Below are positions 32,148-44,499 of a stretch of 64,000 nt of DNA, piece after piece; positions within the stretch are counted from its first letter, which is position 1, and each line of letters opens with the position of its first letter. The DNA is from Norana najaformis (lineage: Eukaryota > Annelida > Clitellata > Crassiclitellata > Hormogastridae): positions 16,436,712 to 16,500,711 of the forward strand of contig OZ029915.1 in assembly GCA_964023275.1 (NCBI GenBank), written 5' to 3'. Both the position numbers and the translations under genes were made by a program. The notes under the pieces were generated by a model. The model ran no database searches. It had not been told where the DNA came from and saw only the letters and a program-made list of their open reading frames with translations.

Positions 32148-32399
32148 AAACATATACTGGAATTCATATAATAGCTACTTTTCCGAGCAGCAACGTCACA
32201 TGGAGGGCACATTAAGCTCATATGACAAGCCTATGCCAATATGGGCTTCACATATCCTAATGTGATGTTGCTGCTGGGGTTTAGGTATGAATATTCGGCA
32301 TATCCGGCATCTGCACAGAGGGGAAGATAACATGTAATAGACCGGGGATGGGTTGTTGGGAGGTCCTACTGTCTCAGTGTTTGCGGGACTCACTCCAAT

Positions 32400-33130
32400 A
32401 AGCACGCATGACAGTTATGAACATAATTTGTTGGTGAATTTGAGCCGATGAAGTGATACAAAGACTGGAAAGGATTAATGATTCTTTGGCATCTGATGAA
32501 TTCGGGGTCAAGTAATAGGCACGTGCAGTTAAAAACCTTTGGTTGAATTATGAAGGTAGCATTGGTGGAGGCAAAAACACAGATCAGATACGGCGAAGTC
32601 ACGAAAGTGAATAAACAGGTGCGAGGCAGTTTTGAACTTCCCAAGTTGCAAACAGGTGCATCAGAGGCAAAACTGACTTATGTATCAGTAGTTAGCTGGA
32701 TGGAGGTGTAAGCGATATTTTTTAATCAGCTCAGGCAAACCTAGAATAATAATTCAACTTCGGCGGGGTTGAGGCAGAGCAGATTCGAATGTAATTGTTT
32801 TGAGATTTGGGAGGCAACATTAGGCCGTTGAGTGAAAGATAAAAGTAGTTTGGAGAGAAGGGTATGAAGAGTTTAACGTCACCTGCATAAAGATGGTGGT
32901 AGAGTGAAGAGAATTTAATGAGATGGCTAAGCGGGAATGAAAACACCCCAGAGCATGGAACCTTCAGAAAAACTTGATGAGTGGGACTGTGCAGAATGCC
33001 CTGCAGCTTTTTACAGAGAAGAAGCGGGAACTGAAATAGGACAATGTCAGAAATGCCCAAATCATGGGGCGCTTGAGTAAGACGTGATTGATGGTGTCAA
33101 AGGAGCAGAATTGTCGAGAACACAGAGGAC
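32400..33130 (-). mobile_element. L2 LINE fragment, RT
   Basis: The minus strand from 33130 downward reads FCSFDTINHVLLKRP (FDTIDHxxLL block), then LYHHLYAGDVKLFIPFSPNY (the YADD box, here YAGD), LNGLMLPPKSQN. The catalytic second Asp pair is altered (YAGD), and frames shift. A weaker continuation may reach 32400. It is sense to Tbx2/3 in intron 2. Confidence 0.75.
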
Positions 33131-33254
33131 GGAGACTTGCTGCTGACTAATGGAAGAGTTTTTTGTACGGAGAGAAGCCCTGAGTTTTAATAGAGAGATG
33201 TTTGTTAATCTAGTTTAGTTGATGAGTTACTGAGAAGAATGACGTATTCTGGTG

Positions 33255-33605
33255 CCGATGCCTGCATGCCTGGCCAGTTGTGCTCCATAGTTTCTTAGGG
33301 AGCTACGTATTTCAGTGTCATCCGTACCTTAGTGCAGATCTCTTCGCTGTGCAACACAGGACGACCTGATTGTTTCATCGTCCCGTTCTTCCACAGTGCA
33401 ACACGGTAGCTGTCGGCCCCTAATTCTGGAAAAGACTGTCATACAACCTCTGACACTAGCTCCGTGTCCTTTTCTGCTTCTATTTCAACAGAAGACCAAT
33501 CTATTTGGTGGTCGTCTTGTGTTGCCAGATTTGGGGCACCTCTAACTTAGGAGTTTGCTTGGATAGGCGCTATATAAATGTGAACTTACAATTACGGTTA
33601 CGTTC
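33255..33605 (+). mobile_element. L2 LINE 3' end, copy A
   Basis: Aligns with 44130-44480: GCCTGGCC, then GCAGATCTCTT, CTGTGCA, GxGCGATCTGGTTGTTTC-like CGACCTGATTGTTTCATCG, ACTGTCAxxCAACC, then GGCGCTATATAAATGTG, ACTTACAATTACG. In translation it resembles the last L2 codons (WxxLPxxLR...FK..L.TxLF). The pair defines one L2 subfamily tail. Confidence 0.7.
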
Positions 33606-33609
33606 ACTA

Positions 33610-35850
33610 AAGTAATCTACTTATCACATTACTACTGGTCACTTTCGTCTAGTTTTTAAATATTTTTGTCACTCCCCTTCCAAAAACGTAAATCTGGATA
33701 AAAACCCCTCAAATTGTAGCCCTACATAAAATCTTTCTTTGATATTGAAACTAATCGAACGCTTGTCCTTGCTTGCTTCCACGAATATTTCTTTCTTCTT
33801 GCTCATTTTATTCAAGAACAGCTTGTGCAATGGTTCTATGACCGCGCTGTTATACAGTATTAAAAGAATTTTATTCTAAATATATTAAAACAAATAATAA
33901 AATAAATATCATAACCATCCAACAGGCTAACGATTATAATTAAATGTGCGGTTACTCTATTTTTGGCAGTTGAGTCTGAGAAGTCTGTTTCAACCGATCT
34001 TTCTCGTTTCCTCTGGATTGGGTCTCGATAACTCGAACCCTTCATGCGGCCTTTCGCTCCTACGTGGTGGAGGTTAACGACTGGCTCTAGTCTCTACTTC
34101 TCTTTATTCTTCGACATTCCAATTCTTTTTTGGTCATCCTCATCAGAGTAGCTGTTCTTGCTATACAGCTAGCCTTTCCTTAGCTAACATTCTCTTAGGC
34201 TTTCTAAAAGTCCTCACCATACACTATAGCCAGTTTTATCTCAGTAACCTGGTCTAGTCAAATCTCCTGGGTACCTTTACCCAAGTCTCCAGTGAATAAA
34301 ATAGTCTCAGCGTAATAAACTAAACGTCATGCCGATCTGTTTGCTGTTTTTCTGGTTTTACCAAACATTCAATCTATCGCTGCATTGCCTAAATTCAGTG
34401 AACGCCCTTGACTTCATCGCTTGCTAATTCCAGAATTTGCTCAGACTGTCTATGATAGCATCCTATAATCTGTTATAGCAATCTATCATTAACACTGTTA
34501 GTAGATAAGAAGCGAACGTGAAAATGATTCGAGCGAATAAAAAGATCGAAACTTGTGACGACAGAAGTCAAAGACGACAGCCGCTTCATCGATGCCATAT
34601 TGGCACCGAGTAATTTTTAAGAATTAAAAGAGTTAGTTGAGCGTCGCGCGCGCGCTATGCAGAAAGCAGGAGAAGGAAGGAGCGCATATAGAGAGACGGG
34701 CTTTAGTAGATGAAATAGAGATTCAACAGATGAAGTAAGCATCCATGTATTAGTTAGGGCGCGAGATTAGAGAGAGACAAGTTCTCTTACGATGACTCAA
34801 CTCTAGGGTTCAGAAGGGACCACATGTTAAGTAAGTAAGACCAAAATTATTTCAGGCTAGGTAGACTGTAGAAAAATAAGTTGGTTCAGGTGTGAATTCA
34901 CGCTTTTTTGGCCTCGCAAGCCAAGTTTGGAATAAATATTCCCACTAAGTAAAATGACTTAGAATGCTGTTAGTGATTAAGGGAGTCAATAACTGATGCT
35001 TGCATCAATGGTAGGCAAGTGAGCAGTGATAACACAAGAGGGATAGTGTGAGATGGCTATAAATTAAAGTGCAGCGGTGGTGAGTGCGTAGCTGGGAAAT
35101 AAATGTAGTTGTAATGGTGTGAAGGCATCGAGTACACAGCGGTTGAGTAGGGGGTCAGTTTAACCGGGGGCGACAAGATCACTGTTTAATCGAGAAGGCG
35201 TGAGCAACATGGCGGCTGGACACGCAACGCAGATGCAACAATGGGAGCTAATACGGCTGAGCTTGGGAATGTAGAGGAGCTTAAAGGTTGGCCCAAAAAA
35301 GAAATGATAGATATTATACATTTTAGGTAATTTTTGATTAAAATAAAAATAAAAAACTTAAAAGAAAACTAAATTTATAACTTTATCAATTATTTCAAAA
35401 ACATTGGGTTTTTTGGTGGTCGCTTTTGTTGGGTCGATTTTATCTGGGAACCTGAATAGTTGGTCGTAAATCGCTCGCTATTAGGAAATTCTTCATGCTA
35501 TCAAGTTTATATGTATCTGGCCTTTCTTCAATAACTGAAAGTCACAAAATACTCTGTATTAAACAGTTTTTTACAAGTCGAAGGTTCTCCGTCATCAAAC
35601 CCATGATTTGCCGGCTAGATGCGAAATGCTTAACGAGACAATAAGCGCCAAGTGCATCATATCTGGATCAACTAGTCTCCATGAAGTCAGACACATACAA
35701 AATGGCGGTAGAGCTTCAAAATGTGGACTCGTACACAGAAGCATTTGAATGTATGAAAATCGAAATGGTCAGACTAACGGAAAAATGCATTAATGCAGGA
35801 TGTATGCACGTGTGTCTAGCGGTGTAGGCCACAAGGCTTGAGATAACATT
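33610..35850. other. Tbx2/3 intron 2, nothing recognised
   Basis: AT-rich intronic sequence. A short CGCGCGCG run lies near 34650. I recognise no coding or transposon motif. Confidence 0.5.
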
Positions 35851-35854
35851 ATAT

Positions 35855-35856
<2 letters not shown>

Positions 35857-35901
<45 letters not shown>
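35857..35901. repeat. (GA)n microsatellite
   Basis: About 22 GA units. Confidence 0.97.
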
Positions 35902-35904
<3 letters not shown>

Positions 35905-35908
<4 letters not shown>

Positions 35909-37200
35909 GAACAAAGATAATCCGTGAGTGGGCTTGTAGTCCAACATATGAGTAACCGCTGAATGTTACGCCTGACCAAAAAGGCAATACTGGAACAGAA
36001 AAATTATTGTGAGCACTAGCCATATACGCCTAGATTATGACCATGTATAAGGTAATGAATTTAGTATATTATTAGGCTAAGCTAGTTGTAGGTCGCCTGT
36101 AGATAGAGACTACGAAGTATATAAGCGGTGATATTAAGTCTAAAAAGTAGAATCGTTTGCCTTGCTCTACTATTAGAATTTGGCGGAGAAACAGGCGACG
36201 ATTCCTTGTTTGTCGGTACAGCCTCATCTACATCTGAGCATTGTCGAGACTGTCTCCTCGGGAAGACCTTTCGCACAACTAGACACAGCCAATGAGCCAA
36301 CCCGACAATCGAACTACTGGGCGCTAACCTCGTAGTGGCAGGCAAACTTCTCCTGCCATTACACCTGCGAACGCTGCGCACTCTTCGGGATCAGCACTGT
36401 TGCCACGTCACCGTCACTTTATTATCAGCTTTGTCTTTCCATCCTCTCTCAGGGACCCTAACTTCTAAAGGCCGATGATTCTCACACCTCATCTTTCAGC
36501 CACTCCGTCGCTCACCGCATACAATTTTTCAAGGACCTCTCCTTCCCCAGTGCTTGCGCAAGGTGCAGCCTCTGCTGGTTTGGACTCAGGCGCCGTCATG
36601 GCTGGAAATCCTACTACCTTCTACCCAGCACCATTCGCCGGGTGCAAACTAAAGGTCGTGCTAAAGTTATTTAAAATCTCTGGACTCTGATATACGTTGC
36701 GCAAGATGGATCAGGAAGCGAAGCTAGCCGCCTGCTGCTGGAAGACTGACCACGATACCACAGGCCATTTCGCCACTGTTCTGATAATCTGCCGGAAACC
36801 CTCGTGGACTATTACGGCTCCACGGCGTCCAGCGCCTAATGGGGTGCAGCTGAAATATGGCAAATGAAGCAACTCTAAATAAGAGAATGAATTAGTAAAT
36901 CCTGAAGCATTTGCCATCCGAAAATTATTGCCCCGTCGGACACGATATGCGTCAGTTGAGCAGAAATGCTTGACAATCGTGTAAAGAATTGAGACTCGAG
37001 AAATGTTTGCATGGTAAAGAATTTATTCGAAAACAAGACATCAGCCAGTACAGCATTTAGGACAATGCAACCCCAAAGTGGTACAATAATGAGATGAGTT
37101 TTGGCGATGCAACCGTATCAATTTGTGGTGCGGTCTGCTTACGAGAAGGATGCTGTTCAGGCTGACTTCTTTAGTATAAATTCATGTTAAGAGGCGCAGT
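35905..37200. other. Tbx2/3 intron 2, nothing recognised
   Basis: Several frames of 60-100 codons on both strands (for example 36082-36381 minus and 36475-36690 plus) show no domain. The 36.2-36.9 kb part is GC-richer than its surroundings. Confidence 0.45.
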
Positions 37201-37202
37201 AT

Positions 37203-37696
37203 GTGCAATATGATTGGTTATGTGTAATATGATTGGTTATGTGTAATATGATTGGTTATGTGTAATATGATTGGTTATGTGTAATATGATTGGTTATGTG
37301 TAATATGATTGGTTATGTGCAATATGATTGGTCATGTGTAATATGATTGGTTATGTGTAATATGATTGGTTATGTGCAATATGATTGGTTATGTGTAATA
37401 TGATTGGTTATGTGTAATATGATTGGATATGTGTAATCTGATTGGTTATGTGTAATATGATTGGTTATGTGTAATATGATTGGTTATGTGTAATATGATT
37501 GGTTATGTGCAATATGATTGGTCATGTGTAATATGATTGGTTATGTGTAATATGATTGGTTATGTGCAATATGATTGGTTATGTGTAATATGATTGGTTA
37601 TGTGTAATATGATTGGATATGTGTAATCTGATTGGTTATGTGTAATATGATTGGTTATGTGTAATATGATTGGTTATGTGTAATATGATTGGTTAC
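37203..37696. repeat. 19-bp minisatellite, 26 copies, with 190-bp higher-order repeat
   Basis: GTGTAATATGATTGGTTAT is repeated 26 times without an indel. Variant units (GTGC..., GGTCAT, GGATAT, AATCTG) recur in the same order: the ten-unit block at 37317-37506 is repeated at 37507-37696 and differs only at the last base. Each unit has GATTGGTT, a CCAAT box on the minus strand, which is the strand of Tbx2/3. It lies 1 kb 3' of exon 2 in intron 2. Confidence 0.98.
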
Positions 37697-37699
37697 GTG

Positions 37700-39645
<1,946 letters not shown>

Positions 39646-39649
39646 CAAA

Positions 39650-40140
39650 TTTTCACCTCCTATTTTAGACCACTTTCTGCCAGCAAATCTTGCAGAGGTT
39701 CGCAGACTCATATTTTCTTCTCCTAACAATAGCTCTCTCTCCTTGACACCATTCACACGTCTTTTCTGAAAGAATGCTTTGATGCCCTCGATCCAACCAT
39801 TACATAAATTATCAATTCCCATCTGCTTTTGCTCATGCCATCGTTCATCTTCAGCTAAAGAAACCTTCTATCTGCCCCAGCGACCTGTCTAATTACAGAC
39901 CAATTTCAATTTAAATTTTGCATCTAAAATTCTTTAACGGGTTATGAATCCAATGCAGACTCATCAATCTTTCAGTTCACCAATCTCCCATTTCAGTCTG
40001 AATACCGTAATTTTTTTATTCAACAAAATCCGCCCTTCTGGCTGTTCTTAATGACGTCATGTGCTGTCTGGTTAATCGTAGGGCGACAGCAGCACTTGTT
40101 CTTCTTGACTTGTCTGCTGCTTTATTTACTGTTTAATTAT
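39650..40140 (+). mobile_element. L2 LINE fragment, RT fingers
   Basis: Plus-strand frames give FLKECFDALDPTIT, then LKKPSICPSDLSNYRPIS (the LLKKPxLDPxxLxNYRPIS block), NFASKIL, and STKSALLAVLNDVMCCLVNR with ATAALVLLDLSAAL. The order is right for L2 RT, with shifts between blocks. It ends within a few bases of the exon-1 duplicate. Confidence 0.8.
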
Positions 40141-40400
40141 TCTCGTATACATCTGAGGTAACTCTCTGTTAACAAGTTCAGACCTTTACAATAGGGTAAC
40201 CGTCTGCAAGAGCTTTAATTCTGCGAATATCTTACTGATTTAGTGATGACCATTTCAGTTTCCATTACATGGAATTTCCATATCGGATAAAATGTAATAA
40301 TAATAATAATAATAACAACAACGACAACATTACTAGTAGTAGTTATTGTTGTCCCATTGTTCCTTGGACTCAAGTTCAACCTCTTCTGTCTCATCATCTC
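40137..40400 (-). pseudogene. Decayed partial duplicate of Tbx2/3 exon 1 and its donor
   Basis: This aligns with 40777-40960, which covers the 3' end of exon 1 and the start of intron 1. Shared stretches include GTATACATCTGAGGTA, GACCTTTACA, TGATTTAGTGATGACCATTT and TCCTTGGACTCAAGTTC. On the minus strand it still reads [11 protein letters not shown] (TAA/CAA)n microsatellite of about 60 bp has grown inside it at about 40293-40352 and breaks homology with the upstream KELWEKFH codons. In place of the functional donor it has TCA/GTAAGA, five bases earlier and in phase 0, so splicing to exon 2 would be out of frame. It is probably inert. Confidence 0.85.
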
Positions 40401-40404
40401 TTAA

Positions 40405-40775
40405 GCACTGGCTCGGGGTTTTTAGTCCCTTCATGCATTGGTTTGTTACTTATCTCAACCCACGAGCTCAATCGCTATATCCAAATAATAATTATTTGTC
40501 TATTGCTTTGTTGACACAGTTACACAGTCACTACTATTGTAACGATTACTTTAATCGCAGGGGGGGGGGCATTCTTTTAAAAAGCGTTGTGCGAAAGTGT
40601 TACAACTTGTTTATGCTATTTTGCGATGTGCTTCGAGTGTGTTTACAAATATCTCGGGCAAAAAGTAAAGCAAACCTACTAAATATCAGTGCCTTTTTTA
40701 AAGCCCCGCGTAGAAGTTATTAACCTAATTAAAGTTGACAAGCATAGTGTGCGAAAGAAGTAGGCTAAAAATAAA
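40405..40775. other. Tbx2/3 intron 1 between the duplicate and exon 1
   Basis: Contains a run of ten G near 40561 and no recognised motif. Homology to exon 1 upstream of 40960 was not convincing here. Confidence 0.5.
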
Positions 40776-40872
40776 ATTCTGTATACATCTGAGGTAGGCC
40801 TAACTCTCTTTTAACAAGTTTAGACCTTTACAGCAGGATAACCGCGTAAAAAACTTCGATTCTGCGACATAC

Positions 40873-41312
40873 CTTCCTGATTTAGTGATGACCATTTCCG
40901 TTTCCATTTCATGGAATTTTTCCCATAGCTCCTTGGACTCAAGTTCCACCTTTGGATCATCATCCGCTTCTTCGTCGTTGGCTTCCAGCGGTGGCGCCAT
41001 TCCTCCCAGACCTCGAAATCCCGACCCAGACAGTCCGAATGGTAAGAACATCTCAGTAGAACCGGCGAATGGCCGAACCCCGCCAAAATCTCCAGTCGAA
41101 GAGTCGAAGGCCGAAGGAGTGGCCGTAGACGAGAGGGTGCCTGCTCCAGCAGCTGTGGCTGCGGCGGCGACTGCGATCGCTCGATGAAAGACGGCTCCGA
41201 CTGAATGGCCTAGAAAAGCCGACGCATTCAGGCGGTGGTGAAAATCAGTCGACCGAGCGGGGAGTGGCGGAGGAGGAGGAGGAGGCAGTAGAAATGGATT
41301 GTACGCAGCCAT
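40873..41312 (-). CDS. Tbx2/3: Tbx2/3 exon 1 (start codon, N-terminus, beginning of T-box)
   Basis: The first ATG at 41312-41310 opens a 146-codon frame: [20 protein letters not shown], with an eight-Pro run. A short Ala-rich region ([12 protein letters not shown]) follows, then an acidic stretch [19 protein letters not shown] that leads into the T-box with [19 protein letters not shown]-xPF near the start and DDPKVxLExKELW before the T-box are typical of TBX2/TBX3. The donor is GGAAG/GTATGT at 40872, leaving two bases of the Arg codon that exon 2 completes. The ATG is chosen because it is the first in frame and gives the family N-terminus. Upstream untranslated exons cannot be excluded. Confidence 0.95.
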
Positions 41313-41438
41313 CTACATAAGGGAGAAACCGCGTTCAGAGACAATTATATACACATAGTCAGCAAATGTCTTTCAATATATTCATATTTCCTACGGCGCT
41401 ATATAAATCGTCTTGTTATTATGAGCACTAGTAAACGA

Positions 41439-41440
<2 letters not shown>

Positions 41441-41477
<37 letters not shown>
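41441..41477. repeat. (TA)n microsatellite
   Basis: About 18 TA units, 130 bp upstream of the Tbx2/3 start codon. Confidence 0.95.
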
Positions 41478-41479
<2 letters not shown>

Positions 41480-41481
<2 letters not shown>

Positions 41482-42475
41482 GCTGCCAGTTGTCAGAATG
41501 TTGTTGGTACATAAAGTGCACGTTCGTCTTCTCTTGAGTAAAACCTTTAGACATTGGCTACTTGTTGGTCTTATTGCTCTTGTTTCTGTTTTACATCTTG
41601 CTCATTTATTATTGTGTTTGTACCCTTAGATGTTATGCACTCAATGGCTGTGTAAAATCAGTCTAGAGAAGAAAAATTATTACTGCTGCTATTGTTGCTA
41701 CAACAACTACTACCATTACTACAACAATAACTACTGCTAGCAGTGTTGTTGTTTTTATTATCACTATTATATTTTATTCCAAGGTAAGATCCCCAGGATT
41801 TAAAAAATTTTAAACTAAGAGCAAAAGAGAAATGCCTGGAAAATTAGGCCTCACCCTCAGGAGTGTCTGAGAAGGTCCGTTTAAATGCGACAGATATTAT
41901 TATTATTATTATTATTATTTATTATTATTATTATTATTATCATCATCATCATCATTCTTTCGCTAGTATTAAAGCATGAAATTCATAACTTTCATTACTT
42001 TGAAGAAATTAAATTTTCGATGTTAAAATACAACTTACTTTTGCTTCTTTTGAGTTTAAATTCCTTCTTTTAGCGCTGCTGTTATTAGATGGCGTGATGT
42101 AACTTAGTAATCGACGAAATTTCTCAGCGCCACACAAAGGATGTATCAAGGAGACTACAGCATCCACCAGTTCTTAGTCAAATCCGTTTGAGTTAGGAGG
42201 TTGTTGATTCAGTTTCAATGCAGACGAATGTAAGCCAAGAAAGAGTGTGCAGCTAAGTCGGGAAGCGTTTGTGGTGTCGTGGCAGGATGGTATCGTCAAA
42301 GAAATCGTCAGGCCACGTCGCATGGTATTCGTTCTGAATTTTGATTTCGTTCTCTGATTTCGTTCTGAGTTGTCGTTGCTGAGGTCTGTTGTGCTATTTC
42401 CCAGCGAGTGTAGTTTCTTAGCGAAACGGATTCATACGCCTGTAGAGGAATTATTACATCCGCTAAGTGACTGGT
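41480..42475. other. Upstream of Tbx2/3, no gene recognised
   Basis: Contains an ATT/ATC microsatellite at about 41893-41955 and mixed AT-rich sequence. It is probably 5' UTR, 5' intron or promoter-proximal DNA. Confidence 0.5.
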
Positions 42476-42479
42476 TACG

Positions 42480-42780
42480 GATGCTGCTGCTGCTACTCCA
42501 TCTGATGGCAATAGCGTTGCTGTAAGAAATTGCCAGGTTGCTTTTCCTCGTCTATCTTAGCGAATTCGCAACGCCTTGTCCAGTCCGTTTCAACTGGAGC
42601 AGCGTCTGTCGACCAATGACAGACAAGCGCCAAATGACGACGTCGGCGCTTCTCCACAAGCGAATGGGTCGGAAAGGGGCGGAGACTCGATGGATTGGAG
42701 GCAGGTATAGGCGGAGACAGGGACGGATCGACGGAAGAAATTGGCCAACGCCATTGTAGCATACAGCAAACGTACGAGAC
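42480..42780 (-). promoter_or_regulatory. Candidate Tbx2/3 promoter region
   Basis: A locally GC- and CpG-richer 300-bp stretch about 1.2 kb upstream of the ATG. It has CCAATGAC near 42612, a GACGACGTCGGCGC palindrome near 42636, a GC box GGGGCGGAG near 42676, and TTGGCCAACGCCATTG near 42742. No TATA box is evident. The same stretch supports an open minus-strand frame to 42992 with no recognisable domain. The assignment rests on composition and motifs. Confidence 0.35.
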
Positions 42781-42784
42781 GGTA

Positions 42785-43685
42785 GTTTTCTAGCGCAGCT
42801 ACATTTTAATGCAATGACTAAAAGGCTTCTGCCTGTAACGTATAATTTACCATAACCACCAAACTCCAAAGATTCAGAAATATCTGAATTTGAATTCTGA
42901 CGATGAGGTTTATTACGTCTTAAGCTTTTTAATCCAGTATGTTTGGCTATTTTCTGGCTGACCATACTAATTAAAGATTCTGCTAGCTTCATTGGCCTAC
43001 GCTCTTGTTCTGTTTAACATGCTGCCCAAGAATCTATACGATCTGTCCCGTTAATGCCTTATTCGGCTAATCTTAAACACGGTTTTCTCAGTGCTATGTC
43101 TTCTTTTTTTGCCTTACAGTAACTAGCCGACTTTGTCCGAAATCTGGATGTAGTGTTTAATTTCTTATATGTCGTTTTATGATAACACAAAAACCGCATA
43201 AAAATCCTCTCAATTTCATATTTTTTATATTCATAATATTAGACCGTATGTAGACGTCATGTACCGAAGTCTACACGAGTTTTATTAGGAAAAGAGTTAA
43301 TTTCTAGCCGTCTTATATATTGCATTCATGCTCGTATTCTACAAAAACAATTTGGCCAATATTGTAAAGATTTCGGAATTCCTTAATAATGGCTGTCATC
43401 ATTTGATTTTTTTTGCATTGCTCCCAGTGCCGCACAGACCAGTGGCAAACTCAACTGAGCAGAGCAGTATCAACGAGGTGGCGCCAAACTGTTATATCCT
43501 TGACCTTGCTCCACGCTGCATAAAAGCTGATGTTCAGCGTTGTCAAGTCCTTCTTCACAACTCTAGATTATATGGTCTTAGGTTGATCCTTTGGTCTTCT
43601 CCAGCCAGTCACCCGTCTTCGAATCCTTACTTCTCTCTTTCCAGTCAGTATGAGAAAGTAGGACATCAAGTGATTGGAACCCTTT
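42785..43685. other. Upstream region, nothing recognised
   Basis: AT-rich, with short frames only. Confidence 0.5.
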
Positions 43686-43689
43686 AAAA

Positions 43690-43960
43690 TGAGGATTTGG
43701 TGGAGGATGGAAAAAGTTTATTGGGTGGAGCACATAACAAACGAGGAGGTGTTAAAAAGAGTTGGGGAAGAAAGATCCACGATAGCTACAATAAGGGATG
43801 ACAGAGAAAATGGATTGGTTATGTACTGAGAGGGAACTCAATCTTGAGAACTGTCATTGAGGGCAGAATGGAGGAGAGGAGGACAAGAGGAAGACCGAGA
43901 CATATGCTGCTGGACTGGATGATGATGGAGACAGCGGGCGGAAAGAAGAAGTTCAGCACC
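43690..43960 (+). mobile_element. RTE-type LINE fragment, ORF C-terminus
   Basis: Plus-strand frames give VEHITNEEVLKRVGEERSTI, then QRKWIGYVLRGNSILRTVIE, GRMEERRTRGRPRHMLLDWM. This is the same C-terminal type as 3125-3457, with a frame change between the two blocks. Confidence 0.8.
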
Positions 43961-44104
43961 GAGCACTTCTGCTTCTTCCTTCATGCATGTAGGCCTATTC
44001 ACTTGCTCTATAGGGTTACTATGGTAACGCCATTTATCCGGGCATCACTGTTTTTCGCATTAACTAACTTCAATCCGTTTTAAACGCAACAGCTCAGCAC
44101 CCTG

Positions 44105-44490
44105 GTCGAATTCCACAGTTTGAAGCCACCTTTACATATGGCACGATGTAAATGCCTGGCCTGGCCGTTTGTTGGCCTACCTGGCTGTAGATCTCTTGAC
44201 TGTGCAGCACCGGGCGATCTGGTTGTTTCCCGTCCCATGATTCCACAAAGCAACAACGCTTAGCTCAGGTTTAGCCGTCGTCAGCTCCCCTCATTCTCTC
44301 GAACAGACTGTCACGCAACCCATGCAACATGGGCTTCTCTCCTTCCTCGGTCTATCTTTTGCCAGAGGTTGAAGATTATCCTTTCTACCGTGGTCTTGTG
44401 TGTTTAGGTCGGAAACACCTCTGATATGTTCTTTAAGAGGCGCTATATAAATGTGGACTTGCGTTTACGTCTACGATTATGATGCACAGA
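44105..44490 (+). mobile_element. L2 LINE 3' end, copy B
   Basis: Partner of 33255-33605. It ends TTTAAGAGGCGCTATATAAA, then TGTGGACTTGCGTTTACG at about 44425-44475. Confidence 0.7.
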
Positions 44491-44499
44491 TAGACTGAT

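Noticed and set aside
31947-32265. Lys/Glu-rich minus frame and Phe/Ser-rich plus frame
   Set aside because: Low-complexity translation of the polypyrimidine tract.
40215-40397. Second functional T-box exon
   Set aside because: Only [10 protein letters not shown] is intact. A microsatellite interrupts it, the donor phase is wrong for exon 2, and upstream exon-1 sequence is missing. It is treated as a decayed duplicate.
42552-42992. 146-codon minus-strand frame upstream of Tbx2/3
   Set aside because: No domain, overlaps the GC-rich promoter candidate, and an equally long frame exists on the other strand.
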